Source: CAVSWN01 sp046728115
Lineage (GTDB): Bacteria; Acidobacteriota; Vicinamibacteria; Vicinamibacterales; CAVVIG01
NCBI GenBank assembly: GCA_046728115.1
Contig: JBKPDW010000253.1
Location: 1-7,689, forward strand
DNA: 7,689 bases
Reading direction: 5' to 3'
Part shown: positions 1 through 5,836 of the stretch, one piece after another
Layout of the letters: the number at the start of each line of letters is the position of its first letter
Numbering within the stretch: position 1 is the first letter of the stretch
The notes under the pieces: model-generated
The model's input: only the letters and a program-made list of their open reading frames with translations
Database searches by the model: none
Told to the model about the DNA's origin: nothing
Position numbers and translations under genes: made by a program

Positions 1-530
1 GTCGTGATGTCGCCGAGATCGATTACGTCCCGCCAACCAAACGACTCCACAAGGTCGCGAACGATCGTCTTCGCGTCGGCGTCGTTGCCACTCAGGAACA
101 GCGTGTGCGTGCCGGGCACTTTCAGGGGATCGACCATCACTTCGCAATTAATCGTGTTGAGCGTCTTCACAACGTTCGCGCGGGGAAACGCCTTCTGAAT
201 CTGTTGACCGAGCGATTCAGGCCCGACACCGGCCGGAGGGAGCACGTTGGCGACGTCCACAACGGTCTTGCCTTCGAGATTTGTGGCGCCCGCTGCCCGC
301 AAAGCCTCCAACGACGCGGCTCCGCGGGTGCAGTTGAACACGACCTCGCCGAATGCCGCTGCATCGGCAAACGTGCCGATTTGGCCGCGCGAGCCGACCT
401 TCCTCGCCCATGCCTGAGCCTTGTCGTTGTTGGCGGTCCGCGATCCCATCATCACCTGGTGGCCCAGCGCGACGAGCTTTGATGCGATCGCCTGGCCGAC
501 CATTCCCGTTCCAAGGATTCCGATCTTCAT
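1..530 (-). CDS. F420-dependent NADP reductase-like oxidoreductase, 3' end outside window
   Basis: Cytoplasmic Rossmann-fold oxidoreductase of the NADP oxidoreductase, coenzyme F420-dependent family, which moves hydride between NADP(H) and a cofactor such as F420. The first 176 residues are visible. They start MKIGILGTGMVGQAIASKL, whose GxGxxG dinucleotide motif is at residues 7-12. GSRT at 29-32 sits where the family contacts the NADP 2'-phosphate, and VVDVANVLPP (90-99) and VKTLNTI (121-127) match conserved family stretches. Members are usually about 210-220 residues, so I infer some 40 C-terminal residues lie beyond base 1. The ATG at 530-528 is chosen because GAGG lies six bases upstream and the N-terminus matches the family exactly. 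A methyltransferase relic begins right behind the ribosome binding site, so any promoter must lie inside that relic. Whether the host makes F420 cannot be judged here; many members use other substrates. Confidence 0.88.
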   Translation of the reverse strand, partial: MKIGILGTGMVGQAIASKLVALGHQVMMGSRTANNDKAQAWARKVGSRGQIGTFADAAAFGEVVFNCTRGAASLEALRAAGATNLEGKTVVDVANVLPPAGVGPESLGQQIQKAFPRANVVKTLNTINCEVMVDPLKVPGTHTLFLSGNDADAKTIVRDLVESFGWRDVIDLGDIT

Positions 531-540
531 CGCTTACCTC

Positions 541-927
541 ACTGTGCTCGAGGGTGGGCCTTTGCACGGCGGCGGCAGTGCTCCCTCATGCTGGGAGTCA
601 CTCGGGTTCATCGGCCTTCTCATCGTGCCCGCGCTCGACTTTCGATTCAAGAGGTCCGTCGTGCCGCCAGGTGTGGTGATGATCGGCGATGCGCTCTTCG
701 CGCTCGGGTTCGACTTCATTGCGCGCGTGTATCGGAAAAACTCGTTGACGTCCGCAACAAGTGAAGTCGCGGAGGGGCAGCGGGTCATTGCGACCGGGCC
801 CTACGCGATCGTCCGCCATCCGATGTACGCGAGTGCGTTGTTGTATCTGGTCGGTACTCCGTTGGCGCTTGGCTCGTACTGGGGCTCCTCGCGCTTACGT
901 GGCCAGTTGCCGCACGCTTTTTCCTAG
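541..927 (+). pseudogene. Isoprenylcysteine carboxyl methyltransferase (ICMT)-type membrane methyltransferase, internal fragment
   Basis: This frame is open but has no start of its own. It carries the middle of an ICMT/phospholipid-methyltransferase-like integral membrane protein: a hydrophobic stretch LGFIGLLIVPALD, another around MIGDALFALGF, then RKNSLTSATSEVAEGQ and the S-adenosylmethionine-binding signature TGPYAIVRHPMYAS followed by GTPLALGSYWG. Family members are about 200-220 residues. Here the N-terminal membrane segments (roughly 90 residues) are absent, and so is the C-terminal part with its conserved acidic and RLIP-type motifs. At 881-884 the frame slips: adding one G would change SYWGSS into SYWGLLALTWPVAARFF, which resembles the family, but similarity ends by about 920. 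The fragment overlaps the last bases of the opposing membrane-protein gene. It is almost certainly non-functional. Family identity is firm; substrate is unknown. Confidence 0.82.
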
Positions 928-2738
928 CCGGACGTCGTCTGCCGGCGAAGAAGCCGGGGCGCGAGGATGAGAGCGCCTCCATAGAAAGCCAGCGCGACAA
1001 ACAGCGTCGCGGGCTTGGAGTAACGAAAATCTTCAGCAACGAGCTTGAGTCCGCCGGCTATCAGCACCGGATACACCAGGTGCGCTGACTCCTTGAAGCG
1101 ATCAATGCGTCCGACCCTGGCCAGGCCGAGCGCGAGAACCGCCAGGACCATCGTGCGAATGGTTGCGACGTTACCAGGATCGCCGGCCGTTCCGATCGTG
1201 CCGGGCGGCACCATCGTCAGCAGCGCCACGATCGCGCCGCCGACCGACCAGGTCAGAACCACCGTCATGATCAATCGAGGCAGCTCGAACCATCCTCCCC
1301 ACGACTCCGCTTCTCGCGACATCGGAATGAGCCAGCAGACGAGCGTGGCCGTCAGCACCCTCAACGCCGAAAGCGTGAATGGGAGCCACGAGGACGTTGC
1401 CGGCGCCAGAAGCGCGTAGGCCGCCGATGACAGCAGCCCGCTTTCGCTCGCAGCGGCAACGACATAACCGGCGGCGTGCAGGTTGAGCGCCACGTGGCGC
1501 ACGCGCCAGGCCGTCCACGCCGAGAGAATGCTCAGTGCGCCAAACGTCGAAGCCGCCGCTTCGCGCCGGAGCATCAAGTGCGTGCTGACGACGACCAGAA
1601 CGATGGCGAGCGACGTGTAGAAGTAGAAGTTGTGGCGGAGCCCCTGACGCCTGGCGATGAATCTGAAAGCCACCGCGTAGCAGCCGACGCCGGCGGCGAG
1701 ATTGATCACGGCCAACGCGCGCTCACCGGCGCCGGTGATGGCGGCCACGTAGACCGCGCCGCCGAAGCCCACGACGAGCGCGACTGCCGTCTGAAGGATT
1801 TCGAACGGGATCACGTCCCGACCGCGAATCAACGTGCGGACCACAATGCTCGCCAGGTACCCTGTGAGCAGCAAGAGCTGGACGGCGATGACGAACACGG
1901 GCGGATCGGACCAGTCGCGTGTCGAGGCCCGCATCGCCAGGGCCATCACGCTGAGATCCGCGGCGAATGCGACCGGCCACCGTAAGAAGCGCCAGTAGAG
2001 GGGGAGGTAGCCAAGCCAGAGCGTCGTGACGCCTAGCGCAATCAAGTAAACCGCAAACGACAGGACGAACCCGGTGGCGGCCATCATCATCAGCGCCAGC
2101 ATCATGGCGGGCAGCACGACGATCCACGCCACGCTCTGCAGACGCTGGCGCACGGCCACTGCAAGGGCGGCACCTGTCAGCACGGTCATGACCGAAACGC
2201 TGGTTTCAGGGCCGAGCAGCTTGAAGCGGGTAACGGCCTCCCAGACCAGGGGGAAGCCGATCATCGACGTGACCGCCGTATGGAACACCGCGCTCAGCCA
2301 ACGGCCCCCTGCTGCCGCACGGTCTGCCATCACGAGCCACGAGATCCCGTACAGGAGCCCACAGGCGATGCCGATTCGTGGGGGCAGAATCGCAGCATCG
2401 GTCAGCGCGCGCAGCAGGTAGGCGCCGCCAAGCGCGACGAATGTTCGTCCGATGAACGACATGATCGCGACGACATCGAAGGCGGAGCCTCCGGCCGCTG
2501 CTGCGGCGGGGTCCTCGTCGATCGGCAACGCATCTGCGGGACTCGCGGCGTCGACGGCAGCCGAGGCCGCCATTCCGCTTTCGACGACCGCGAGCCGACG
2601 CTCGATGTCGCGCACGGACTGCTGCAGTTCGCGCACGGCCATTTCGACCACGACGAGTCGTTCGTCCACGGCCGCGGCATCACCGTTCGCCCGGACGGCT
2701 CGGCCGAGAGCAGCGGAATCGCGCGGTTGCTGAGGCAT
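924..2738 (-). CDS. Polytopic membrane protein with N-terminal coiled coil, DUF2339-like
   Basis: A 604-residue inner-membrane protein of unknown function. Residues 1-23 are polar. Residues about 24-56 (DERLVVVEMAVRELQQ and on) form a likely coiled coil, followed by an Ala/Pro/Asp-rich linker to about 86. From about 88 the chain is a near-continuous run of hydrophobic segments, probably 14 or more, ending near LFVALAFYGGALILAPRLL. The first membrane segment, SFIGRTFVALGGAYLLRALTD, and the following PPRIG resemble the start of the DUF2339 membrane domain; these proteins also carry an N-terminal coiled coil but are often longer (800 or more). The assignment is by architecture and is distant. 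The frame is open back to 3134, but I choose ATG 2738-2736: AAGG lies about ten bases upstream, and the 132 residues before it (Arg, Ser and Cys rich) look non-coding. The stop overlaps that of the methyltransferase relic. No partner gene is visible. Confidence 0.8.
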   Translation of the reverse strand: MPQQPRDSAALGRAVRANGDAAAVDERLVVVEMAVRELQQSVRDIERRLAVVESGMAASAAVDAASPADALPIDEDPAAAAAGGSAFDVVAIMSFIGRTFVALGGAYLLRALTDAAILPPRIGIACGLLYGISWLVMADRAAAGGRWLSAVFHTAVTSMIGFPLVWEAVTRFKLLGPETSVSVMTVLTGAALAVAVRQRLQSVAWIVVLPAMMLALMMMAATGFVLSFAVYLIALGVTTLWLGYLPLYWRFLRWPVAFAADLSVMALAMRASTRDWSDPPVFVIAVQLLLLTGYLASIVVRTLIRGRDVIPFEILQTAVALVVGFGGAVYVAAITGAGERALAVINLAAGVGCYAVAFRFIARRQGLRHNFYFYTSLAIVLVVVSTHLMLRREAAASTFGALSILSAWTAWRVRHVALNLHAAGYVVAAASESGLLSSAAYALLAPATSSWLPFTLSALRVLTATLVCWLIPMSREAESWGGWFELPRLIMTVVLTWSVGGAIVALLTMVPPGTIGTAGDPGNVATIRTMVLAVLALGLARVGRIDRFKESAHLVYPVLIAGGLKLVAEDFRYSKPATLFVALAFYGGALILAPRLLRRQTTSG

Positions 2739-3184
2739 TTTCGAGCAACCTTTCTCGAAGACCGCCCGGATCAGAGCGCGTCTGGCACCGCCGCAGGGGC
2801 GGCAGGCCATGGCGAAGCACGAAGAATCCGTCAAGTCCGAGCATCCGCAGCAGCTCGAAGACCACAACGCCCGGGGCTCTTCGAGAAGAGCTGCTCGCCG
2901 CTGACGACGTCCCAGCGAATTGCCCGCGCTCAACTGTGCGGTCCGAAGAGCAAACAGAAAGCCAACGGCGAAACGCTGAAAGGGTGGATCTGCGCCGGAG
3001 CGTCGGAACGCAATCGATTTCTGGCCCGCGTGGCTGCCGGAATTCCGGCACTCAGTCCGGGGAACTGGTAACTGCGGCCATTGGACCATCCACGCCGAAT
3101 CAGCGAGCGGGTACCCTCCTGGGGCCCGGCGCATGATGATTCGCCTGGGCTGCGGGCAAGACGTCGCTCACGAATATGTTACTT
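2739..3184. other. Intergenic stretch with no supported gene
   Basis: About 450 bases between the membrane-protein start and the transposase relic. All frames are open for long distances because of GC content, but the translations are low-complexity Arg/Ser/Ala/Cys and resemble no family I know. The leader of the membrane-protein gene contains a small hairpin at 2788-2802 (CCGCC, loop GCAGG, GGCGG). A promoter for that gene should be here, but I see no convincing -35/-10 pair. Sequence up to about 3184 could include further eroded transposase DNA. Confidence 0.5.
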
Positions 3185-3550
3185 GCCGATCCACCGCGGG
3201 GACGGTACGCGATCGCGAGGTCGCCCACCCTTCGGCATGTAGCGCCGCACGTCCGCGGCGACACGCACAGGCCACGTGTGAGAGCGGTGCCGCCCTCAAT
3301 CCGTTCCTCGCCCCATGTCGCCTTGGCGCGAGCCATGGCGGCAATCAGGTGGCGGACGTCCGGCGGTAGCAGTGGTCGGCCGGGCGCCCTCGACTTCCAC
3401 CGCCAGAAGAGACATCCTTTGCGATGCCAGCGGATCAGCGTGTCCGGCTGCACGATCGTCAGCACGGCCCCTCCAGTCGATCAGACGAGAGCGCATCACG
3501 AGCGCGATCCGCATCGCATCATCAGCGCGTAGAACCGCGACTCTCCGCAA
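3185..3550 (-). pseudogene. Integrase-type (rve) transposase remnant, frameshifted and truncated
   Basis: N-terminal half of an integrase-core transposase, spread over three frames. From 3550 down to about 3470 one frame reads RADDAMRIALVMRSRLIDWR. A second continues as AVLTIVQPDTLIRWHRKG, then LFWRWKSR, GRPLLPPDVRHLIAAMARA, TWGEERI and VSPRT, down to about 3252. A third continues as VRRYMPKGGRPR and dies at a stop near 3179. Removing one base from the C run 3468-3471 restores DWRAVLTIV, and adding one near 3250 restores SPRTVRRYM. These phrases are typical of the DNA-binding half of integrase-core transposases related to IS481/IS3-type elements. The downstream catalytic DDE domain is absent, as is anything upstream of the RADDA region. 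KGCLFW lacks one residue against the usual KGFRLFW form, and the segment after WGEERI is also scrambled. It is a dead relic lying 25 bases from the ISL3 element. Confidence 0.75.
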
Positions 3551-3567
3551 GCTGTGTCAATAGGCCA

Positions 3568-3575
3568 TGAATAGT
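3568..3575. repeat. Left target-site duplication of ISL3 element (TGAATAGT)
   Basis: TGAATAGT directly abuts the left inverted repeat and is repeated exactly at 4967-4974. Eight bases is the duplication length usual for the ISL3 family. Confidence 0.88.
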
Positions 3576-3599
3576 GGTCCTTCCGGAATCTCCATGGGT
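3576..3599 (+). repeat. Left terminal inverted repeat of ISL3 element
   Basis: GGTCCTTCCGGAATCTCC and six further bases pair with the reverse complement of 4943-4966 at 17 of 24 positions. The core TCCGGAAT and the inner TGGGT are identical on both sides. Confidence 0.78.
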
Positions 3600-3623
3600 C
3601 ACAAGGGATCCGGCTGATTCGTG

Positions 3624-3660
3624 AGGCCGCCTGCGGGCCGCTCCTCGGAGTGGGCGGCCT
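3624..3660 (+). other. Inverted repeat upstream of the transposase
   Basis: AGGCCGCC at 3624-3631 is perfectly complementary to GGCGGCCT at 3653-3660, with a 21-base loop that can itself partly pair. It lies inside the element about 60 bases before the transposase start. It may form a transcript hairpin that limits read-in from outside promoters, or be a transposase subterminal site. The role is inferred from position only. Confidence 0.45.
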
Positions 3661-3717
3661 GCTCGGCGGCGGGTTGAAGTCGACGTGTCCTGCTGATACA
3701 ACCACTCGCGGGAGGGC

Positions 3718-4953
3718 ATGCGGTTGCAGGACACCAAACTGTTCGAGACGATTCTCGGGATCACCGCGCCGTGGCACATTGCGCGGGTCGAGTTGAAGAC
3801 GGACGCCAAGCGCGTCGACCTGTGGTTGGAGCATGATCCCACGCGATGGTCGTGTTCGGAGTGTGGCGCGGAGCTGGCCGCGTTCGATCACGCGGAGGCG
3901 CGGACGTGGCGCCATCTAGACACGTGCCAGTTCGAAACGCATTTGCACGCAGAGATTGCCCGGGTGCAGTGCCCGACGCACGGCGTCAAACAGGTTCGAG
4001 TCCCGTGGGCGGAGCCGCGGAGCCGCTTCACGCTGCTGATGGAGCGGTTGGTGATCGATCTCATCCTGCAGTGCAGCACGGTGAAGGGCGCCTGCGCGAT
4101 TGCCGGGATCAGCTGGGACGAAGCCTGGGGCATCATGCAGCGCGCGGTCGCCCGCGGGCACGCCCGCAAGGAGGCGCAGCCGATCCGCTACATCGGCGTC
4201 GATGAGAAGGCGTTTCGTAAACGGCACCGCTACCACACGATCGTCTGCAACTTGGAGCGGTCGACCGTGGAATTTGTGGCTGAAGAACGCAAAACCGAAA
4301 GCTTGGCAGCGTACTACGCCACGCTGACGACCGAGCAGAAGTCGGCGCTGCAGGCCGTCGCGATGGACATGTGGGAGCCGTACATCGGCGCGACGCGCGA
4401 GGGCCTGCCGGACGGCGAGACGAAGATCGTCTTCGACCGCTTTCACATCATGCGCGAGGTGCCGACGGCCGTCGATACGGTCCGGAAGCAGGAACACCGC
4501 GATTTCCTGCGCGCGGGGGAGGACTCGCCGCTGACCGGCACGAAGTACGTGTGGCTGTACAGCGACGAACGGCGGCCCGAGTCTCACGCCGAGACCTTCG
4601 CCACGTTGCAAGCGTTGAATCTGAAGGTCGGTCGGGCCTGGGCGATCAAGGAAGCGCTGCGGACGCTGTGGACGTACCGTCAGGCAGCGGCGGTGAAGCG
4701 CTTCTTCAATCGCTGGTACGGCTGGGCGGTCCGGTCGCGGCTCGAGCCCGTGAAGCAGGTCGCGGCCACGCTCAAGCGTCATCTCGATGGCGTGCTCCGA
4801 TTCGTGAAGCATCCGATCACCAACGGCGTGGCTGAAGGTCTGAACAGCAAGATCATGAGTATCAAGCGCAAGGCCGGTGGCTTCCGCAACCCATCGAACT
4901 TCACGACGGCGATCTACTTCCACTGCGGAGGGTTGGATCTATACCCACGCTAA
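3718..4953 (+). CDS. ISL3-family transposase
   Basis: 411-residue DDE transposase that cuts and re-joins the element's ends. Residues about 46-88 form the N-terminal zinc finger of ISL3 transposases: C46-x2-C49, then C85-PT-H88. A helix-turn-helix-like stretch follows (about 120-145, TVKGACAIAGISWDEAWGI). The RNase H-like catalytic domain shows all three acidic residues: D162 in YIGVDEKAFRKRH, D217 in VAMDMWEPY, and E373 in ITNGVAEGLNSKI. The chain ends with the family hallmark FHCGGLDLYPR. Length is normal and no frameshift is seen, so it is probably functional. ATG 3718 follows GGAGGG by only one base. The TTG at 3724 (protein starting LQDTKLFE) has the better seven-base spacing, so the true start may be two codons later. 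It is the only gene in the element. Confidence 0.95.
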   Translation: MRLQDTKLFETILGITAPWHIARVELKTDAKRVDLWLEHDPTRWSCSECGAELAAFDHAEARTWRHLDTCQFETHLHAEIARVQCPTHGVKQVRVPWAEPRSRFTLLMERLVIDLILQCSTVKGACAIAGISWDEAWGIMQRAVARGHARKEAQPIRYIGVDEKAFRKRHRYHTIVCNLERSTVEFVAEERKTESLAAYYATLTTEQKSALQAVAMDMWEPYIGATREGLPDGETKIVFDRFHIMREVPTAVDTVRKQEHRDFLRAGEDSPLTGTKYVWLYSDERRPESHAETFATLQALNLKVGRAWAIKEALRTLWTYRQAAAVKRFFNRWYGWAVRSRLEPVKQVAATLKRHLDGVLRFVKHPITNGVAEGLNSKIMSIKRKAGGFRNPSNFTTAIYFHCGGLDLYPR

Positions 4954-4966
4954 TTCCGGATGGTTC
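4943..4966 (-). repeat. Right terminal inverted repeat of ISL3 element
   Basis: Read on the minus strand it begins GAACCATCCGGAAT and matches the left end at 17 of 24 positions. It includes the last codons and stop of the transposase gene. Confidence 0.78.
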
Positions 4967-4974
4967 TGAATAGT
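4967..4974. repeat. Right target-site duplication of ISL3 element (TGAATAGT)
   Basis: Exact second copy of the 8 bases at 3568-3575, directly after the right inverted repeat. Confidence 0.88.
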
Positions 4975-5187
4975 TTTCGCGTTTGGGTGGATCTCCATGA
5001 CAGACGGCGCCGTTCGTCCTGGTTGCGATTCGAAGGCCTCGCCGCCCTGTCACGGACAACTGGTTTCAGCGCGGTGGGCGGAGCACGGTGAAAGACCTGG
5101 CCATAACTGGCGTCTGCGGGTGTAGCATCATGCCGATTCCGGCCGGCCAAATGGGAATTCCGGCTCAACTCACAAGGACCATGTCAA
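4975..5187. other. Intergenic leader upstream of the cytochrome relic
   Basis: No gene is supported. The stretch ends with AAGGA at 5174-5178, the ribosome binding site of the cytochrome relic, nine bases before its ATG. A promoter is expected, but no convincing -35/-10 pair is visible. Confidence 0.5.
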
Positions 5188-5555
5188 ATGAAGGTCACAA
5201 TGCGGACACTAACCTTGGCGTTCGCGCGGGAAGGCAAGAGACCCAAGACCAACGATGACTGGGAAGTCGTCGCGGAGCACGCGACGCAGCTCGCTGCGGC
5301 CGGGAGCCTTTAGCGCTTCCGGGCACCGGAGTGAATGACATCACGTTGACCCAGCAGCCAGATTGGCAAAAATGGTCACGCGCCCTGTCGGAGGCGGGCA
5401 TGGCGGCCCTGAAGGCGAGCCAGGCCATGAACATGGACGCGCTGGTCGCCGCCAATAGCCAGCTCGTGGACGTGTGTGAAGGCTGCCATAAGGAATTCAA
5501 GCCCGCTCTGCCAAGCGAGGGGATCACCCACAAGCACATGCACCCGGTTCCCTAA
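5188..5555 (+). pseudogene. Small exported c-type cytochrome, internally deleted and frameshifted
   Basis: A periplasmic single-heme cytochrome would carry electrons or bind a small ligand. The first frame starts at ATG 5188 behind AAGGA and reads MKVTMRTLTLAFA, which looks like the start of a signal peptide. It then jumps to polar KTNDDWEVVAEHATQLAAAGSL and a TAG at 5311-5313. The +2 frame continues LALPGTGVNDITL, then WQKWSRALSEAGMAALKA and the heme site CEGCH at 5475-5489, ending at TAA 5555. Adding one T at 5309-5311 would join both halves as AAAGSLLALPG, the usual family phrase. Related proteins are about 150 residues, with a full signal peptide and a mature N-terminal region before the DDW stretch. 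Here those roughly 40-60 residues are missing, so an internal deletion is likely in addition to the shift. The heme motif survives, but export looks lost. Family identity is good; the exact subfamily is not established. Confidence 0.75.
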
Positions 5556-5578
5556 ACATTTTCCCAAATTAACATGAG

Positions 5579-5613
5579 GGATCTTCGACCCCTGGCTCAT
5601 CAGTGAGGCCGCC
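5579..5613 (+). repeat. Stretch resembling the ISL3 subterminal region
   Basis: GGCTCATCAGTGAGGCCGCC at 5594-5613 matches GGCTGATTCGTGAGGCCGCC inside the ISL3 element (3612-3631) at 17 of 20 positions, in the same orientation. In both places GGGATC lies upstream (5577-5582 and 3605-3610). No transposase follows. I infer the residue of another, diverged ISL3-type end; chance similarity helped by GC content is the alternative. Confidence 0.4.
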
Positions 5614-5624
5614 GAAGGGGCGGC
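5608..5624. terminator. Hairpin that may end transcription, without a good T tract
   Basis: GCCGCC, loop GAAGG, GGCGGC forms a strong 6-bp stem lying 52 bases after the cytochrome stop. Only GGTTTG follows on the plus strand, so a rho-independent terminator is doubtful. It coincides with the ISL3-like stretch and may simply belong to it. Confidence 0.3.
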
Positions 5625-5666
5625 GGTTTGCTCCTCGTAAGCATTCACTCCGTGTAATTTCTCCGA

Positions 5667-5816
5667 TCAAGAGATCGGGCTCGAATTGCTTGCGTCGTCA
5701 CGCTCGGCGCGAATCCGGTCCAAATCGACACAAAAGGCATTCGCAGACGGATATCGGCAGACCGTGCCATCCCAACGGTTGTCGTGCCACGCAACTCGCA
5801 CATTGAGATGATGCAT
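5667..5816 (-). pseudogene. N-terminal stub (49 residues) of a large conserved protein, probably helicase-type
   Basis: A short frame from ATG 5816-5814 to TGA 5669-5667. It contains NVRVAWHDNRWDGTVC, then NAFCVDLDRIRAERDD, and ends in an unrelated tail SNSSPIS. From memory, phrases of the form VRVAWHD.WDGTVC..P..N.(Y/F)C open very long proteins (about 1000 residues) of environmental bacteria that carry ATP-binding or helicase-like domains further on. The two cysteines (C20, C29) may be a metal-binding pair. Similarity ends near residue 41, about 85 bases before the ISL3-like stretch, so the gene seems cut off by a rearrangement. It starts only 20 bases after the stop of the gene upstream on the same strand, as in an operon, although no clear ribosome binding site is seen. 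The coding origin is fairly sure; the helicase link is recollection. Confidence 0.6.
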
Positions 5817-5836
5817 ATCGGCTCGCATCGCGTGCT

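Larger units (their letters stand above)
3576..4966 (+). mobile_element. Complete ISL3-family insertion sequence, 1391 bp
   Basis: The element is bounded by imperfect inverted repeats (GGTCCTTCCGGAAT at the left; ATTCCGGATGGTTC at the right) and by identical 8-bp direct repeats TGAATAGT. It holds one transposase gene on the plus strand. About 140 bases of left non-coding DNA precede that gene, including a long inverted repeat at 3624-3660, and the right inverted repeat overlaps the end of the gene. Length, single gene, duplication length and transposase type all agree with ISL3. The exact duplication and intact gene suggest insertion more recently than the decay of the neighbouring genes. It landed in non-coding DNA beside an older transposase relic; joining the flanks through one TGAATAGT recreates the empty site without restoring a gene I recognise. 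Confidence 0.9.

Noticed and set aside
2809..2904. 31-residue plus-strand frame starting MAKHEESVKSEHPQQLEDHN
   Set aside because: Hydrophilic and preceded by GGCAGG, but too short, unmatched to any family I know, and in GC-rich sequence where such frames arise by chance.
2739..3134. Upstream extension of the membrane-protein frame by 132 residues
   Set aside because: The added residues are low-complexity and unlike a protein start, while ATG 2738 has a ribosome binding site and is followed by a sensible coiled coil.
3916..4923. 335-residue minus-strand frame opposite the transposase
   Set aside because: It is the antisense of a clear ISL3 transposase and has Arg/Leu/Asp-rich shadow composition.
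4992..5001. TCTCCATG shared with the ISL3 left end (3590-3597)
   Set aside because: Only eight identical bases without surrounding similarity; chance is enough.
5661..5680. CCGATC-AAGA-GATCGG hairpin
   Set aside because: No T tract and partly inside the truncated stub; no role can be argued.
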